64,000 nt of DNA from Diplocloster modestus (GTDB lineage: Bacteria; Bacillota; Clostridia; Lachnospirales; Lachnospiraceae), in NCBI RefSeq assembly GCF_019042245.1, contig NZ_JAHQCX010000006.1, positions 62,001 to 126,000 on the forward strand, read 5' to 3'. The position numbers and the translations under genes are program-made. The notes under the pieces were generated by a model. The model had not been told where the DNA came from. It did no database searches and saw only the letters and a list, made by a program, of their open reading frames with translations. The stretch's first letter is position 1; every line of letters starts with the position of its first letter. Below, one piece after another: positions 42,965 through 51,526 of this stretch.

Positions 42965-44232
42965 ATATCACCTGCCTTCGTCAACGTCTCGCCGCTTTCC
43001 AGCACACCATCCGGATAGTCGTCCGGTTTGGTGATTCCTGCGATCGCGGTATTCTTTCCAACCTTCACTCCGGAAGGAATATAAGTATTCTCTCCAATGG
43101 TCACAAGACCGAAAGAGTAGATCTTGGGCTCCGTCTTGTTCGGCACATCCTCACCGATCCCCAGCTGAACATCATGATCGATTTCCACATTTTCGGCAAT
43201 GATCGCTTTGTCAATCATAACATTTTCACCGATCCTGGTATTCTTCATGATAATAGAATCCCTGACCACGCTTCCCTTTCCAATGATAACACCCGGACTT
43301 ATAACAGAATTAATCACCTCTCCATAGATATCCGCGCCGTTGCCGATAATGCTGCGCTCGATTCTGGCATCTGACGACACATACTGCGGAGGGATCACAT
43401 CACTCTTTGTGTAAATCTTCCAGAATTCTTCGTAAAGGTTAAATTCCGGAATAATGTCGATCAGTTCCATGTTGGCTTCCCAATAGGAGCCCAGTGTCCC
43501 GACATCCTTCCAGTAACCGTTATACTCATAGGCAAACAGACGGTTGCCGTTCTCATGGCAGTAAGGAATGATATGCTTTCCAAAATCACAGCTCGGCTGG
43601 TCGGACATGGCCAGCAGCGCATTTTTCAAAATCTTCCAGCTGAATATGTAGATACCCATGCTGGCCAGATTACTTCTGGGTTTCTCCGGCTTTTCCTCAA
43701 ATTCCTGGATCTTGCTGTTCTCATCGGTGATAACGATGCCGAAACGGCTGGCTTCTTCCATCGGAACCGGCATAGCTGCGATCGTTATATCCGCATTGTT
43801 TTCTTTGTGGAAGTCCAGCATCACCTCGTAGTCCATCTTGTAAATGTGATCACCGGAAAGAATCAGTACATACTCCGGATTATAGGTTTCCATGTAATCC
43901 AGATTCTGATAAATCGCGTTGGCTGTCCCAGTATACCATTCACTGCTTGTACTCTTTTCATAAGGAGGCAGGACGGTCACTCCACCGATATTTCGGTCTA
44001 GATCCCAGGGAATTCCGATACCGATGTGCGTATTCAAACGCAGCGGCTGATACTGAGTCAGGACACCAACCGTATCAATTCCGGAATTGATACAGTTGCT
44101 TAGTGGAAAATCAATAATTCTATATTTTCCTCCGAAAGCTACCGCCGGCTTGGCCACTTTCTGAGTTAGAACTCCCAGACGGCTCCCCTGTCCTCCGGCC
44201 AGCAGCATCGCAATCATTTCTTTTTTTATCAT
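42961..44232 (-). CDS. glgC: Glucose-1-phosphate adenylyltransferase
   Basis: A 423-residue catalytic ADP-glucose pyrophosphorylase, the first step of glycogen synthesis. It has the intact nucleotide loop [13 protein letters not shown], the [15 protein letters not shown] block, GTANAIYQN, and [10 protein letters not shown] with the catalytic Asp. A beta-helix C-terminal domain ends the protein. First gene of the glgC-glgD pair, with a GCGAGGAG ribosome site. The upstream region is AT-rich and shared with the divergent murC gene. Confidence 0.96.
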   Translation of the reverse strand: MIKKEMIAMLLAGGQGSRLGVLTQKVAKPAVAFGGKYRIIDFPLSNCINSGIDTVGVLTQYQPLRLNTHIGIGIPWDLDRNIGGVTVLPPYEKSTSSEWYTGTANAIYQNLDYMETYNPEYVLILSGDHIYKMDYEVMLDFHKENNADITIAAMPVPMEEASRFGIVITDENSKIQEFEEKPEKPRSNLASMGIYIFSWKILKNALLAMSDQPSCDFGKHIIPYCHENGNRLFAYEYNGYWKDVGTLGSYWEANMELIDIIPEFNLYEEFWKIYTKSDVIPPQYVSSDARIERSIIGNGADIYGEVINSVISPGVIIGKGSVVRDSIIMKNTRIGENVMIDKAIIAENVEIDHDVQLGIGEDVPNKTEPKIYSFGLVTIGENTYIPSGVKVGKNTAIAGITKPDDYPDGVLESGETLTKAGDM

Positions 44233-44775
44233 GCAATCACTCCTCGCTGTAATTTATTTTATACATTATATCATAAAATCATTAAACCGTGAACAAAATT
44301 TACAAAAAACATATATTATTTTCATTGCTTTTTAACACAACAGCCGATATTTTTGCATATAATAAATGACTCCATAATTTTTTTGACATCATTTTGCACA
44401 AATTTTGTAAAATTTTGTCATATTTTTATACATTATCGTGCAGTGTCAACTGCACGCCCGCCCGTAGGGCATGTATTAATGGGATGCCCTTTGGGTATAC
44501 ATTATCGTGCAGTGTCAACTGCCCGCCCGCAGGGCATGTATTGTTGGGATGGCCCTTTGGGTATACATTATTACAGCTTGTCCTCTCTTTTTTAAAATTG
44601 TTTGTATTTTTATATACTTATGAGATATAATGGCCATAGATATTTGTTTACGGCAAAATCCATCATCATCCCGGCGCCAAGGCGCCTTCCCCGGCGTGGA
44701 GTGTGGATCCCGCGGGGAATAAAGTGTATAGATTTGGTTTTAAACAATACATTATATTTAATAGGAAGTGTAATT
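44233..44775. other. Divergent glgC-murC gap with tandem hairpin repeats
   Basis: 543 bp without a supported gene. The AT-rich left half holds a TTGACA at 44379-44384 that may be the murC -35. The tandem repeats at 44428-44562 follow, then a GC-rich stretch with GGCGCC-AA-GGCGCC near 44672-44685 shortly before murC. The murC leader would thus be about 350 bases long. Confidence 0.6.
44428..44562. repeat. Two-unit tandem repeat with internal hairpins
   Basis: Units of 69 bp (44428-44496) and 66 bp (44497-44562) are followed by a short third start (ATACATTA). Each unit carries ATACATTATCG, the hairpin GTGCAGT-GTCA-ACTGCAC (one base changed in unit 2), CCCGC...AGGGC and GGGAT..CCCTTTGGG. It lies in the murC leader. 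Confidence 0.85.
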
Positions 44776-46155
44776 ATGTATAAAATTAATTTTGAAAGTC
44801 CGATCCATGTACATTTCATTGGAATCGGCGGTATCAGCATGAGCGGTCTGGCTGAGATATTATTAAAAGAAGGCTTTCCCATCTCAGGGTCCGACGCAAA
44901 GAAATCCGAACTTACAGAAAAACTGGATTCCCTGGGCGCCAGGATCTATTACGGACAGAGAGCCTCCAATCTGGATGACATTCCGGATCTGGTTGTTTAT
45001 ACCGCGGCGATCCATTCCGACAATCCGGAATATAACCGGGCGTTAGAGCTTCAGCTTCCCATGTTGAGCCGGGCCGAACTGCTGGGGCAGATGATGCGGA
45101 ATTACCGCACAGCCATCGCGGTATCCGGTACACACGGCAAGACTACCACCACATCCATGATCAGCCAGATTCTGCTGGCAGCAGAAAAGGACCCAACCAT
45201 CTCTGTCGGGGGGATCTTAAGATCCATCGGCGGAAATATCCGGGTAGGGAACTCGGACACTTTTATTACGGAGGCCTGTGAATATACCAACAGTTTTCTG
45301 CATTTCTATCCTACTATCAGCCTAATATTAAATATAGAAGCAGATCATCTGGATTTCTTTAAAGATCTGGAAGATATCCGCAGCTCTTTCCGGGAATTTG
45401 CCAGACGGCTTCCGAACGACGGTACCCTGATCATCAATGGGGAGATCGAACGCTTCAGGGAGATCACAGATGGGCTTGCCTGTCAGGTCATTACTTATGG
45501 TTCCTCTTCTGATTGTACTTATTCCTATCGCAATGCCGCTTTTGATGAATTGGCACACGGTTCCTTTGACCTGTATAAAGACGGCGTTTTCAAAAGCCGC
45601 ATACAGCTGATGGTTCCCGGCATCCACAATATTTCCAACGCGCTGGCCGCCATAGCGCTGGCCGAAAGCCTTCAGATACCGCCTAATATCGTGCAGCAGG
45701 GGCTATTGTCCTTCTCCGGCACGGACCGCCGTTTCGAGTATAAAGGAGAAGTCGCCGGGGTTACCATTCTGGATGACTATGCCCATCATCCCACGGAGAT
45801 CGCCGCCACTTTGTCGGCTGCCGGAAATTATCCGCATAATCGTATCTGGTGTGTGTTCCAGCCCCACACTTATACCAGAACCCAGGCCTTCTTAAAGGAA
45901 TTCGCCCAGGCCCTGTCCGCAGCTGATTATGTGGTGCTGGCTGATATCTACGCAGCCAGAGAAAAAAACACGATTGGTGTAAGCTCCTCAGATTTATTAT
46001 CAGAGTTAAGAATGCTGAATGTCAATGCCCAGTATTTCCCATCCTTTGATGAAATTGAAAATTTTTTATTAGAAAATTGTATGCACGGAGATTTGTTGAT
46101 AACTATGGGCGCCGGAGACGTGTTCCGCATTGGGGAACATCTGCTTGGACAATAG
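44776..46155 (+). CDS. murC: UDP-N-acetylmuramate--L-alanine ligase
   Basis: A 459-residue Mur ligase adding L-Ala to UDP-MurNAc in cytosolic peptidoglycan synthesis. The N-terminal Rossmann-like motif is HFIGIGGISMSGLAEIL. The ATP loop is SGTHGKTTTTSM (~residues 113-124). The central EACEYTNSFLHFYP and DDYAHHPTEI blocks are MurC-specific. The ATG at 44776 follows AGGAAGTG; an open extension upstream runs through repeat DNA and is not coding. Terminated by a hairpin that overlaps DnaA-box-like sequence. Confidence 0.96.
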   Translation: MYKINFESPIHVHFIGIGGISMSGLAEILLKEGFPISGSDAKKSELTEKLDSLGARIYYGQRASNLDDIPDLVVYTAAIHSDNPEYNRALELQLPMLSRAELLGQMMRNYRTAIAVSGTHGKTTTTSMISQILLAAEKDPTISVGGILRSIGGNIRVGNSDTFITEACEYTNSFLHFYPTISLILNIEADHLDFFKDLEDIRSSFREFARRLPNDGTLIINGEIERFREITDGLACQVITYGSSSDCTYSYRNAAFDELAHGSFDLYKDGVFKSRIQLMVPGIHNISNALAAIALAESLQIPPNIVQQGLLSFSGTDRRFEYKGEVAGVTILDDYAHHPTEIAATLSAAGNYPHNRIWCVFQPHTYTRTQAFLKEFAQALSAADYVVLADIYAAREKNTIGVSSSDLLSELRMLNVNAQYFPSFDEIENFLLENCMHGDLLITMGAGDVFRIGEHLLGQ

Positions 46156-46348
46156 TTATCCACATTATCCACACATTTATCAACAGAAAGACCCCGATAG
46201 ATGTGTGGATTTTTTTGTGGATTACTCTGTTAACATAAACAAATTATGAAATTCGACAAAAGTCGTCTTACTGCTCACTGACAGCGGTTGTACAGAATTG
46301 TCAAACAATTTACGTGCTTATTTATCCACATTATCCACATTATCCACA
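46156..46348. promoter_or_regulatory. DnaA-box cluster upstream of dnaD
   Basis: Perfect TTATCCACA boxes lie at 46156-46164 and 46165-46173. Three more are in tandem at 46322-46330, 46331-46339 and 46340-46348. Near matches are TTATCAACA (46177-46185) and TGTGGATTA (46216-46224, opposite strand). The right cluster has exact 9-bp spacing and lies in AT-rich DNA. The left cluster partly coincides with the murC terminator stem. Confidence 0.75.
46167..46216 (+). terminator. Terminator of murC
   Basis: ATCCACACAT (46167-46176) pairs perfectly with ATGTGTGGAT (46201-46210), followed by TTTTTTG. It lies just past the murC stop. Confidence 0.8.
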
Positions 46349-46394
46349 TTAAATTGCCTTAACTTTAACCCCATTGAACTTAAGAAAATTGCTG

Positions 46395-46557
46395 TTTGCA
46401 AGATTTGAAACCTATGCTATAATGGCGTCAGACATTATAGCCGTGCCGCAGCGCTTCCAATGTGCGGATCGCGTGACTGCCTTTTTGGGCGGCATGATTG
46501 CAAGCGATTATGCTATAATGCAATTGTAAGAATGTAACGCAGCTTACGATCTGCGTT
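46395..46557 (+). promoter_or_regulatory. dnaD promoter region with repeated GCTATAATG
   Basis: TTTGCA (46395-46400), a 17-bp spacer and an extended TGC-TATAAT -10 form a good promoter. GCTATAATG (46416-46424) is mirrored by CATTATAGC (46433-46441) as a 9-bp inverted repeat and recurs at 46512-46520. A leader hairpin AACGCAG/CTGCGTT (46536-46557) precedes dnaD. Confidence 0.6.
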
Positions 46558-46588
46558 GCATATTTCATGAAAGGCGCAGGTGAACTAC

Positions 46589-47695
46589 ATGGGAAGTATC
46601 CATCTATACTCCAAGAACAATCCCGACTCCACGATGGTCTCCAACCATTTTATCGACAAATATATGCCGGAAGCAAACGGTGAGTTTGTGAAGGTATACC
46701 TTTACCTGCTGCGTTGTCTTTCCACCTCTGCCGCGAAGACTCCGGAAGTATCGATTTCCTCCATTGCGGACAAGTTCAATCATACGGAAAAAGATGTCAA
46801 ACGTGCGTTGAAATACTGGGAAAAGCTGAATTTACTACAATTGGAATACGGGGAGGACAAGTCCCTCAAAAGTATCTGTATCACCAAGGATCTGCAAGAA
46901 GTAGAGCTTGCCAGGGAACAGGTGAGCGTCACGACGTCTGCTGAATCCAAAGGGCAGGCACCTGTTATGGCCGCGCAGGCAGCACCACGGCAGGATGCGC
47001 CCAGACAGGAAAACACGGAACTGCCTTCCTATTCAACCGGACAGCTGGAAGCCTTCCTTCAGAAAGAAGAGATCCGCCAGTTGATTTTTATTGCGGAACA
47101 ATATCTGGGCAAACCCTTAAGCCCTTCCGAAGTGACATATATCCTGTTTTTCCAGGATGAACTGCATTTTTCCGCGGAATTGATCGAGTATCTGATCGAG
47201 TACTGTATTTCCAAGGGAAGTAAAAGTTTCCGTTATATGAAAACCGTAGCGCTGGCGTGGTCGGATGCGCATATTTCCACGATTCAGCAGGCCAAGGAAG
47301 CTTCCGCGGCATATAACCGGAACTATTATACCGTGATGAAAGCCTTCGGTATCAAGGGGCGTGCCCCTGCTGAGCCGGAAGCTGTCTATATCCGCAAGTG
47401 GCTGGAAGAGTATGCCTTTTCTCTGGATATTATTCTGGAAGCCTGCAACCGGACGATCAGTTCGATCCATCAGCCCAGTTTTGAATACGCGGACTCCATT
47501 CTGAAGAAATGGAAATCCAACAACATCCGTCATCTGTCCGATCTCCGTACTCTTGATGAGGAACACGAGAAAACAAAGGATACCCGTAAGACCACCCGGG
47601 CGAAAACAACGCCGGAAACAAACAAGTTCAACAACTTTCACCAGCGCAGTTATGACTATGAGCAGTTGGAAAAACAGCTATTACATACCAGATAG
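46589..47695 (+). CDS. dnaD: DnaD-domain replication protein
   Basis: A ~368-residue DnaD-like primosome protein. The N-terminal winged-helix region (residues ~25-110: YLYLLRCLSTSAAKTPEVSI..., KDVKRALKYWEKLNLLQLE) is followed by a DnaB_2/DnaD C-terminal domain. That domain carries YILFFQDELHFSAELIEYLIEYC and, late, the WLEEYAFSLDIILEAC and YADSILKKW motif. A Lys/Thr-rich tail ends it. DnaD proteins open DNA and load the helicase with DnaB and DnaI. The ATG at 46589 is preferred to GTG 46580. Followed 24 bases later by the helicase-loader gene. Confidence 0.9.
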   Translation: MGSIHLYSKNNPDSTMVSNHFIDKYMPEANGEFVKVYLYLLRCLSTSAAKTPEVSISSIADKFNHTEKDVKRALKYWEKLNLLQLEYGEDKSLKSICITKDLQEVELAREQVSVTTSAESKGQAPVMAAQAAPRQDAPRQENTELPSYSTGQLEAFLQKEEIRQLIFIAEQYLGKPLSPSEVTYILFFQDELHFSAELIEYLIEYCISKGSKSFRYMKTVALAWSDAHISTIQQAKEASAAYNRNYYTVMKAFGIKGRAPAEPEAVYIRKWLEEYAFSLDIILEACNRTISSIHQPSFEYADSILKKWKSNNIRHLSDLRTLDEEHEKTKDTRKTTRAKTTPETNKFNNFHQRSYDYEQLEKQLLHTR

Positions 47696-47719
47696 AATTC
47701 CAACAAAGGAGGCGCCGTT

Positions 47720-48712
47720 TTGGCACTGACAAATTCACAGTACGATACCATTATCCGGGAATACAACCGAAAACAGCTGCACAACCGTCACCTGCAGGAT
47801 GCCCGCATCAAAGAGGTGTACGAGACGCTTCCCCAGGTAAAAGAACTGGATGCGTCCATATCAAACTTAAGTGTGGAGCAGGCGCGTAAGATGCTCTCTG
47901 GAGACCCGAATGCGCTGGATACCCTGAAAGTCAAAATAGCCGCATTGTCAAAAAAGCGGCTGGCTCTCATGACCCAAGCTGGATTTCCTGCCGATTATAT
48001 GGAGCCTTCCTATGACTGCCCCGACTGTCAGGACACTGGTTATATCGGTAATGCCAAGTGTCATTGCTTTAAACAGGCAGTCATTGATATGCTTTATACT
48101 CAATCCAATCTGAAAGAAATATTGCAGTCAGAAAATTTTTCCCATTTTACCTATGAATTCTATGATAACCGGATGAAAGATCCGGCTACCGGCAGAACGG
48201 CTCTGGAGACCGCAAAAAGCGCCGCCATGGAATGCCTGGATTTTGTAAAAACATTTGATACAAAACATCGCAATCTTTTCTTCTACGGCGATACCGGAGT
48301 CGGGAAGACTTTTTTGTCTAACTGTATCGCAAAAGAACTGATCGATACCGCACATTCCGTCATCTATCTGACCGCATTTCAATTATTTGACATCTTTGCT
48401 AAAAATACCTTTTCCGGCAATAATAGTTCGGAAGAGAATATGTATCAGTACATCTTTGACTGCGATCTTCTGATCATCGACGATCTGGGTACGGAGCTTA
48501 CCAATTCCTTTACCTCCTCCCAGTTGTTTTTATGTGTCCAGGAGCGCATTGCCAGGAAGAAATCCGTCATCATATCGACGAATCTGCCATTGGAAATTTT
48601 CGTCCATACTTACAGTGAGCGGACATTTTCCAGAATTACTAGCAACTACACCATGCTGAAGCTGGTTGGTGAAGATATAAGAATAAAAAAGAAATTAGGA
48701 GGAAATCTGTAA
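47720..48712 (+). CDS. dnaI: DnaI/DnaC-type helicase loader ATPase
   Basis: A 330-residue AAA+ loader of the replicative helicase. The N-terminal helical region carries a zinc cluster CPDCQDTGYIGNAKCHC (Cys100, 103, 114, 116), as in DnaI. The ATPase domain has Walker A YGDTGVGKTFLSN (~residue 192) and Walker B LLIIDDLGTE, then STNLP sensor 1. It starts at TTG 47720 behind AAGGAGGCGCCG. Its stop overlaps the start of the PRPP synthetase gene by one base. The neighbouring dnaD and DnaA boxes fit a replication-initiation cluster. Confidence 0.9.
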   Translation: MALTNSQYDTIIREYNRKQLHNRHLQDARIKEVYETLPQVKELDASISNLSVEQARKMLSGDPNALDTLKVKIAALSKKRLALMTQAGFPADYMEPSYDCPDCQDTGYIGNAKCHCFKQAVIDMLYTQSNLKEILQSENFSHFTYEFYDNRMKDPATGRTALETAKSAAMECLDFVKTFDTKHRNLFFYGDTGVGKTFLSNCIAKELIDTAHSVIYLTAFQLFDIFAKNTFSGNNSSEENMYQYIFDCDLLIIDDLGTELTNSFTSSQLFLCVQERIARKKSVIISTNLPLEIFVHTYSERTFSRITSNYTMLKLVGEDIRIKKKLGGNL

Positions 48713-49884
48713 TGACAAGCGACGATCAAATTTTCGAGACCGTTCCGGTAGGAACCCTTGGTATTATCCCTCTGGACAGTTGTAAGGCTCTGGGGGAGAA
48801 AATCAACGACTACCTGGTCAAGTGGCGCCGTGAAAGAGAACACGAACACAAGGAAACGATCTATTTCCGCAATTATGAAAAGGACAGCTATATCGTAGGT
48901 GCCAGAGTACCTCGTTTTGGAACCGGTGAGGCCAAGGGAGCCCTTATGGAATCCGTCCGCGGTTATGACTTGTACATTATGGTTGACGTATGCAACTACA
49001 GCCTTTCCTATTCCCTGTGCGGACACCAGAACCGGATGTCCCCGGATGACCACTATCAGGACCTGAAGCGGGTGATCTCCGCGGTAGGCGGGAAAGCCAG
49101 AAGAATCACCGTAATCATGCCGTTCTTGTACGAAAGCCGGCAGCACCGCCGTACCGGCCGGGAGTCCCTGGACTGCGCGCTGGGCCTGCAGGAACTGGTT
49201 TCCATGGGTGTAGATAACATCATTACCTTTGATGCCCATGACCCCAGGGTGCAGAACGCCATCCCGCTTCACGGCTTTGATACGGTCCAGCCCGTATACC
49301 AGTTCATCAAAGCTCTGCTTCGCAATGAACCGGACCTGAATATCGACGCTTCCCACATGATGGTGATCAGCCCGGACGAAGGCGGAATGAGCCGCGCTGT
49401 TTATATGGCCAACGTACTCGGCCTGGATATGGGTATGTTCTATAAGCGACGTGATTATACAAAGGTGGTGGACGGCCGGAACCCTATCGTAGCCCACGAA
49501 TTCCTGGGCGCGGATGTGGAAGGAAAGGACATGATCATCATCGACGATATGATCTCCTCCGGAGAAAGTATGCTGGAGGTAGCCGCGGAATTAAAGGCCA
49601 GAAAAGCCAGAAGAATCTTTATGTGCTCTACCTTCGGCCTGTTTACCAACGGCATGGCAAAATTCGACAAAGCCTATGAACAGGGTGTCTTCGACCGGGT
49701 TCTGACTACCAATGTCGTCTATCAGCCGCCGGAACTGCTGTCCAGACCTTACTATATCAGCTGCGATATGAGCAAGTATATTGCTCTGATTATTGATACG
49801 CTGAATCATGATTCCTCGATCAGCGGACTGTTGAATCCGAATGACAGGATACAGAAACTACTGGCGAGATATAGAAATAAATAG
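48712..49884 (+). CDS. prs: Ribose-phosphate pyrophosphokinase, enlarged form
   Basis: A 390-residue PRPP synthetase family protein, about 75 residues longer than the usual ~315. The catalytic elements are present: TVIMPFLYESRQHRRTGRES, TFDAHDPRVQNAIPLHGFD, and the PRPP loop MIIIDDMISSGES. Insertions lie at the N-terminus (a charged KWRREREHEHKET segment) and in the nucleotide region (MSPDDHYQDLK). It uses ATP and ribose-5-phosphate to give PRPP for nucleotides and NAD. The ATG overlaps the dnaI stop (TAATG), so it is co-translated with replication genes. A strong terminator follows. Confidence 0.88.
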   Translation: MTSDDQIFETVPVGTLGIIPLDSCKALGEKINDYLVKWRREREHEHKETIYFRNYEKDSYIVGARVPRFGTGEAKGALMESVRGYDLYIMVDVCNYSLSYSLCGHQNRMSPDDHYQDLKRVISAVGGKARRITVIMPFLYESRQHRRTGRESLDCALGLQELVSMGVDNIITFDAHDPRVQNAIPLHGFDTVQPVYQFIKALLRNEPDLNIDASHMMVISPDEGGMSRAVYMANVLGLDMGMFYKRRDYTKVVDGRNPIVAHEFLGADVEGKDMIIIDDMISSGESMLEVAAELKARKARRIFMCSTFGLFTNGMAKFDKAYEQGVFDRVLTTNVVYQPPELLSRPYYISCDMSKYIALIIDTLNHDSSISGLLNPNDRIQKLLARYRNK

Positions 49885-49898
49885 ATATTGGATTTTAA

Positions 49899-49948
49899 GG
49901 GGCCGGAGAAAGGCCGGAAGCGGTTAGGCTCCGGCCTTCTCCGGCCCC
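49899..49948. terminator. Bidirectional terminator between prs and yhaN-like gene
   Basis: GGGGCCGGAGAA plus GGCCGGA pairs with TCCGGCC plus TTCTCCGGCCCC, giving a ~19-bp stem with one bulge (49899-49948). It sits between convergent genes. Confidence 0.85.
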
Positions 49949-49988
49949 TGGCAGACCAAATTTCCATTAGATATCTGTGAATAGAAAC

Positions 49989-51518
49989 CTAACTGTCCGT
50001 CAGCAGAACCTTATGGTAGGGAATTCCCCATCTATCCAGAATCTCCTGTTCTCTCGTATGGCAGGTAAATAAAAGTACCTGATTCGGACAGGTGGAGAGC
50101 CATCGCAGTGTCTGCTCCAGTCTTGTTTGGTCATAATAGGCAAACGCGTCATCCAGCAGGACCGGCATCGGGGAATCTTTGCAGAACAGCCCGCCTACCG
50201 CCATCCGCAGCGCGAAATACAGCTGTTCCATGGTGCCGCGGCTGACCTGTTCCGGTGTCAGTACCTGTTCAGATGTATGGATTCTCAGCTTTAGTTTTTC
50301 GTCCAGGTGGATACGGTTGTATTTATGGCCGGTCATCTGGGAGAAAATCATGGAAACCGTGCGTTCCAGTTTACTGCCCATTCCCGCATGGATCTCTTCC
50401 GCGATTTGACGGATCGTGGTCTCGGCCAGATCGACCGCAGCCAGCTGGTCATCCAGGCGCCTGATCTGGGCTAGTGTCTGGTTTTCTTCTGCCTGTTCCA
50501 GGACAAAGGCTTCCCTCTTCAGTTCCAGTTCGTGGATCTCTTCCGAAAGCTGCTGGCAGGACCACTCTTTTTTCTTCCATCGGAGGGACTCATCTACCGT
50601 TTCCGCTTTATTCGGATCATTTATATTTTTACTCCTGGCTGTCAACCGCAGTGTAATGGCCCCCGCGATTATCAGGGCTGATCCGATTCTGGCAATCATC
50701 CAGGGGAAAAATAGGACTCCCAGCAGCCCGCCCAGGATCAGGATTGGAACTATCCTGCTTATTTGATGTTCTGCGTCGGAAGTGGTCTCTTCGGCAGGAG
50801 CGCAAACGTGATTCGTGTCAATGGCTGCTGCGGCCCGCTCGATTTCTTCAGACAGTTGTTTTTGTTTCTCTTCCTTCTGCCGAATTTCTTCTTCCAGAAG
50901 TTCCCCTTTCAGTTCCAGGCTCTGCCTCTGTTTTTCCCATTCCAGCTGAAGTGTCTTTTTTCGTGCGTTCAGTTCTTTTCTGTTTTCTTTCAGACATTTT
51001 GCCGCCCCAGAGACATCCAGTGCGGTATCGCCGGTCTCCTCATAGCTGGCCATATAATTTCCCAACGCCTGGGCCAGGGATTCCTCCGTGCCCGCTCTTT
51101 GCTGTCCGATATACAGGGTATTGCGGTAGATACTTTCCGTCACTCCATCCAGCAGCATCTGCAGGTCCCCCTGCTCCACCGACAGCTCTTCTCCATCGGT
51201 TTCACAGACAAGCTCTGTTTTTTTACCAATTCTGGCAAAACTGCGTGTCAGCCGGAACACCTTGCCCCCACAGACGAACCGCATCCTGCCCGCATAATAA
51301 ACGGGATTTTCCCACGGCTCATAGATTCGATAAGTGTCCGCTGCACTAGCTCTTCCCCGCTGCTTCTCCATACCAAACAGCATTCCGCGGATAAAAGTGT
51401 GGACCGTCGTTTTACCCGCCTCATTTTCCCCATAGATCAGATTCAAGCCCTCGGACAGCTGTATCTGTCTGTCATGAAATTTTCCAAAATTTTTTAATTC
51501 CAGTTCCTGTATGACCAT
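49989..51518 (-). CDS. YhaN/SbcC-like SMC-family ATPase with membrane helices
   Basis: A ~509-residue P-loop ATPase. Walker A YGENEAGKTT lies at ~30-38. Long coiled-coil arms follow (EWEKQRQSLELKGELLEEEI...), interrupted at ~270-310 by two hydrophobic helices (ISRIVPILILGGLLGVLFF and an adjacent one) where SbcC/Rad50 carry a zinc hook. The C-terminal half has the signature region SRGTMEQLYFALRMAVG and Walker B PVLLDDAFAYYD. This is the YhaN pattern. It should pair with the nuclease encoded directly upstream for DNA end processing at the membrane. It is about half the length of B. subtilis YhaN. The ATG at 51518 follows AGAGGAT. Confidence 0.82.
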   Translation of the reverse strand: MVIQELELKNFGKFHDRQIQLSEGLNLIYGENEAGKTTVHTFIRGMLFGMEKQRGRASAADTYRIYEPWENPVYYAGRMRFVCGGKVFRLTRSFARIGKKTELVCETDGEELSVEQGDLQMLLDGVTESIYRNTLYIGQQRAGTEESLAQALGNYMASYEETGDTALDVSGAAKCLKENRKELNARKKTLQLEWEKQRQSLELKGELLEEEIRQKEEKQKQLSEEIERAAAAIDTNHVCAPAEETTSDAEHQISRIVPILILGGLLGVLFFPWMIARIGSALIIAGAITLRLTARSKNINDPNKAETVDESLRWKKKEWSCQQLSEEIHELELKREAFVLEQAEENQTLAQIRRLDDQLAAVDLAETTIRQIAEEIHAGMGSKLERTVSMIFSQMTGHKYNRIHLDEKLKLRIHTSEQVLTPEQVSRGTMEQLYFALRMAVGGLFCKDSPMPVLLDDAFAYYDQTRLEQTLRWLSTCPNQVLLFTCHTREQEILDRWGIPYHKVLLTDS

Positions 51519-51526
51519 AATATCCT

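Noticed and set aside
44353..44630. Overlapping small frames across the tandem repeats before murC
   Set aside because: The peptides simply translate the 66-69 bp repeats, and no ribosome site was seen.
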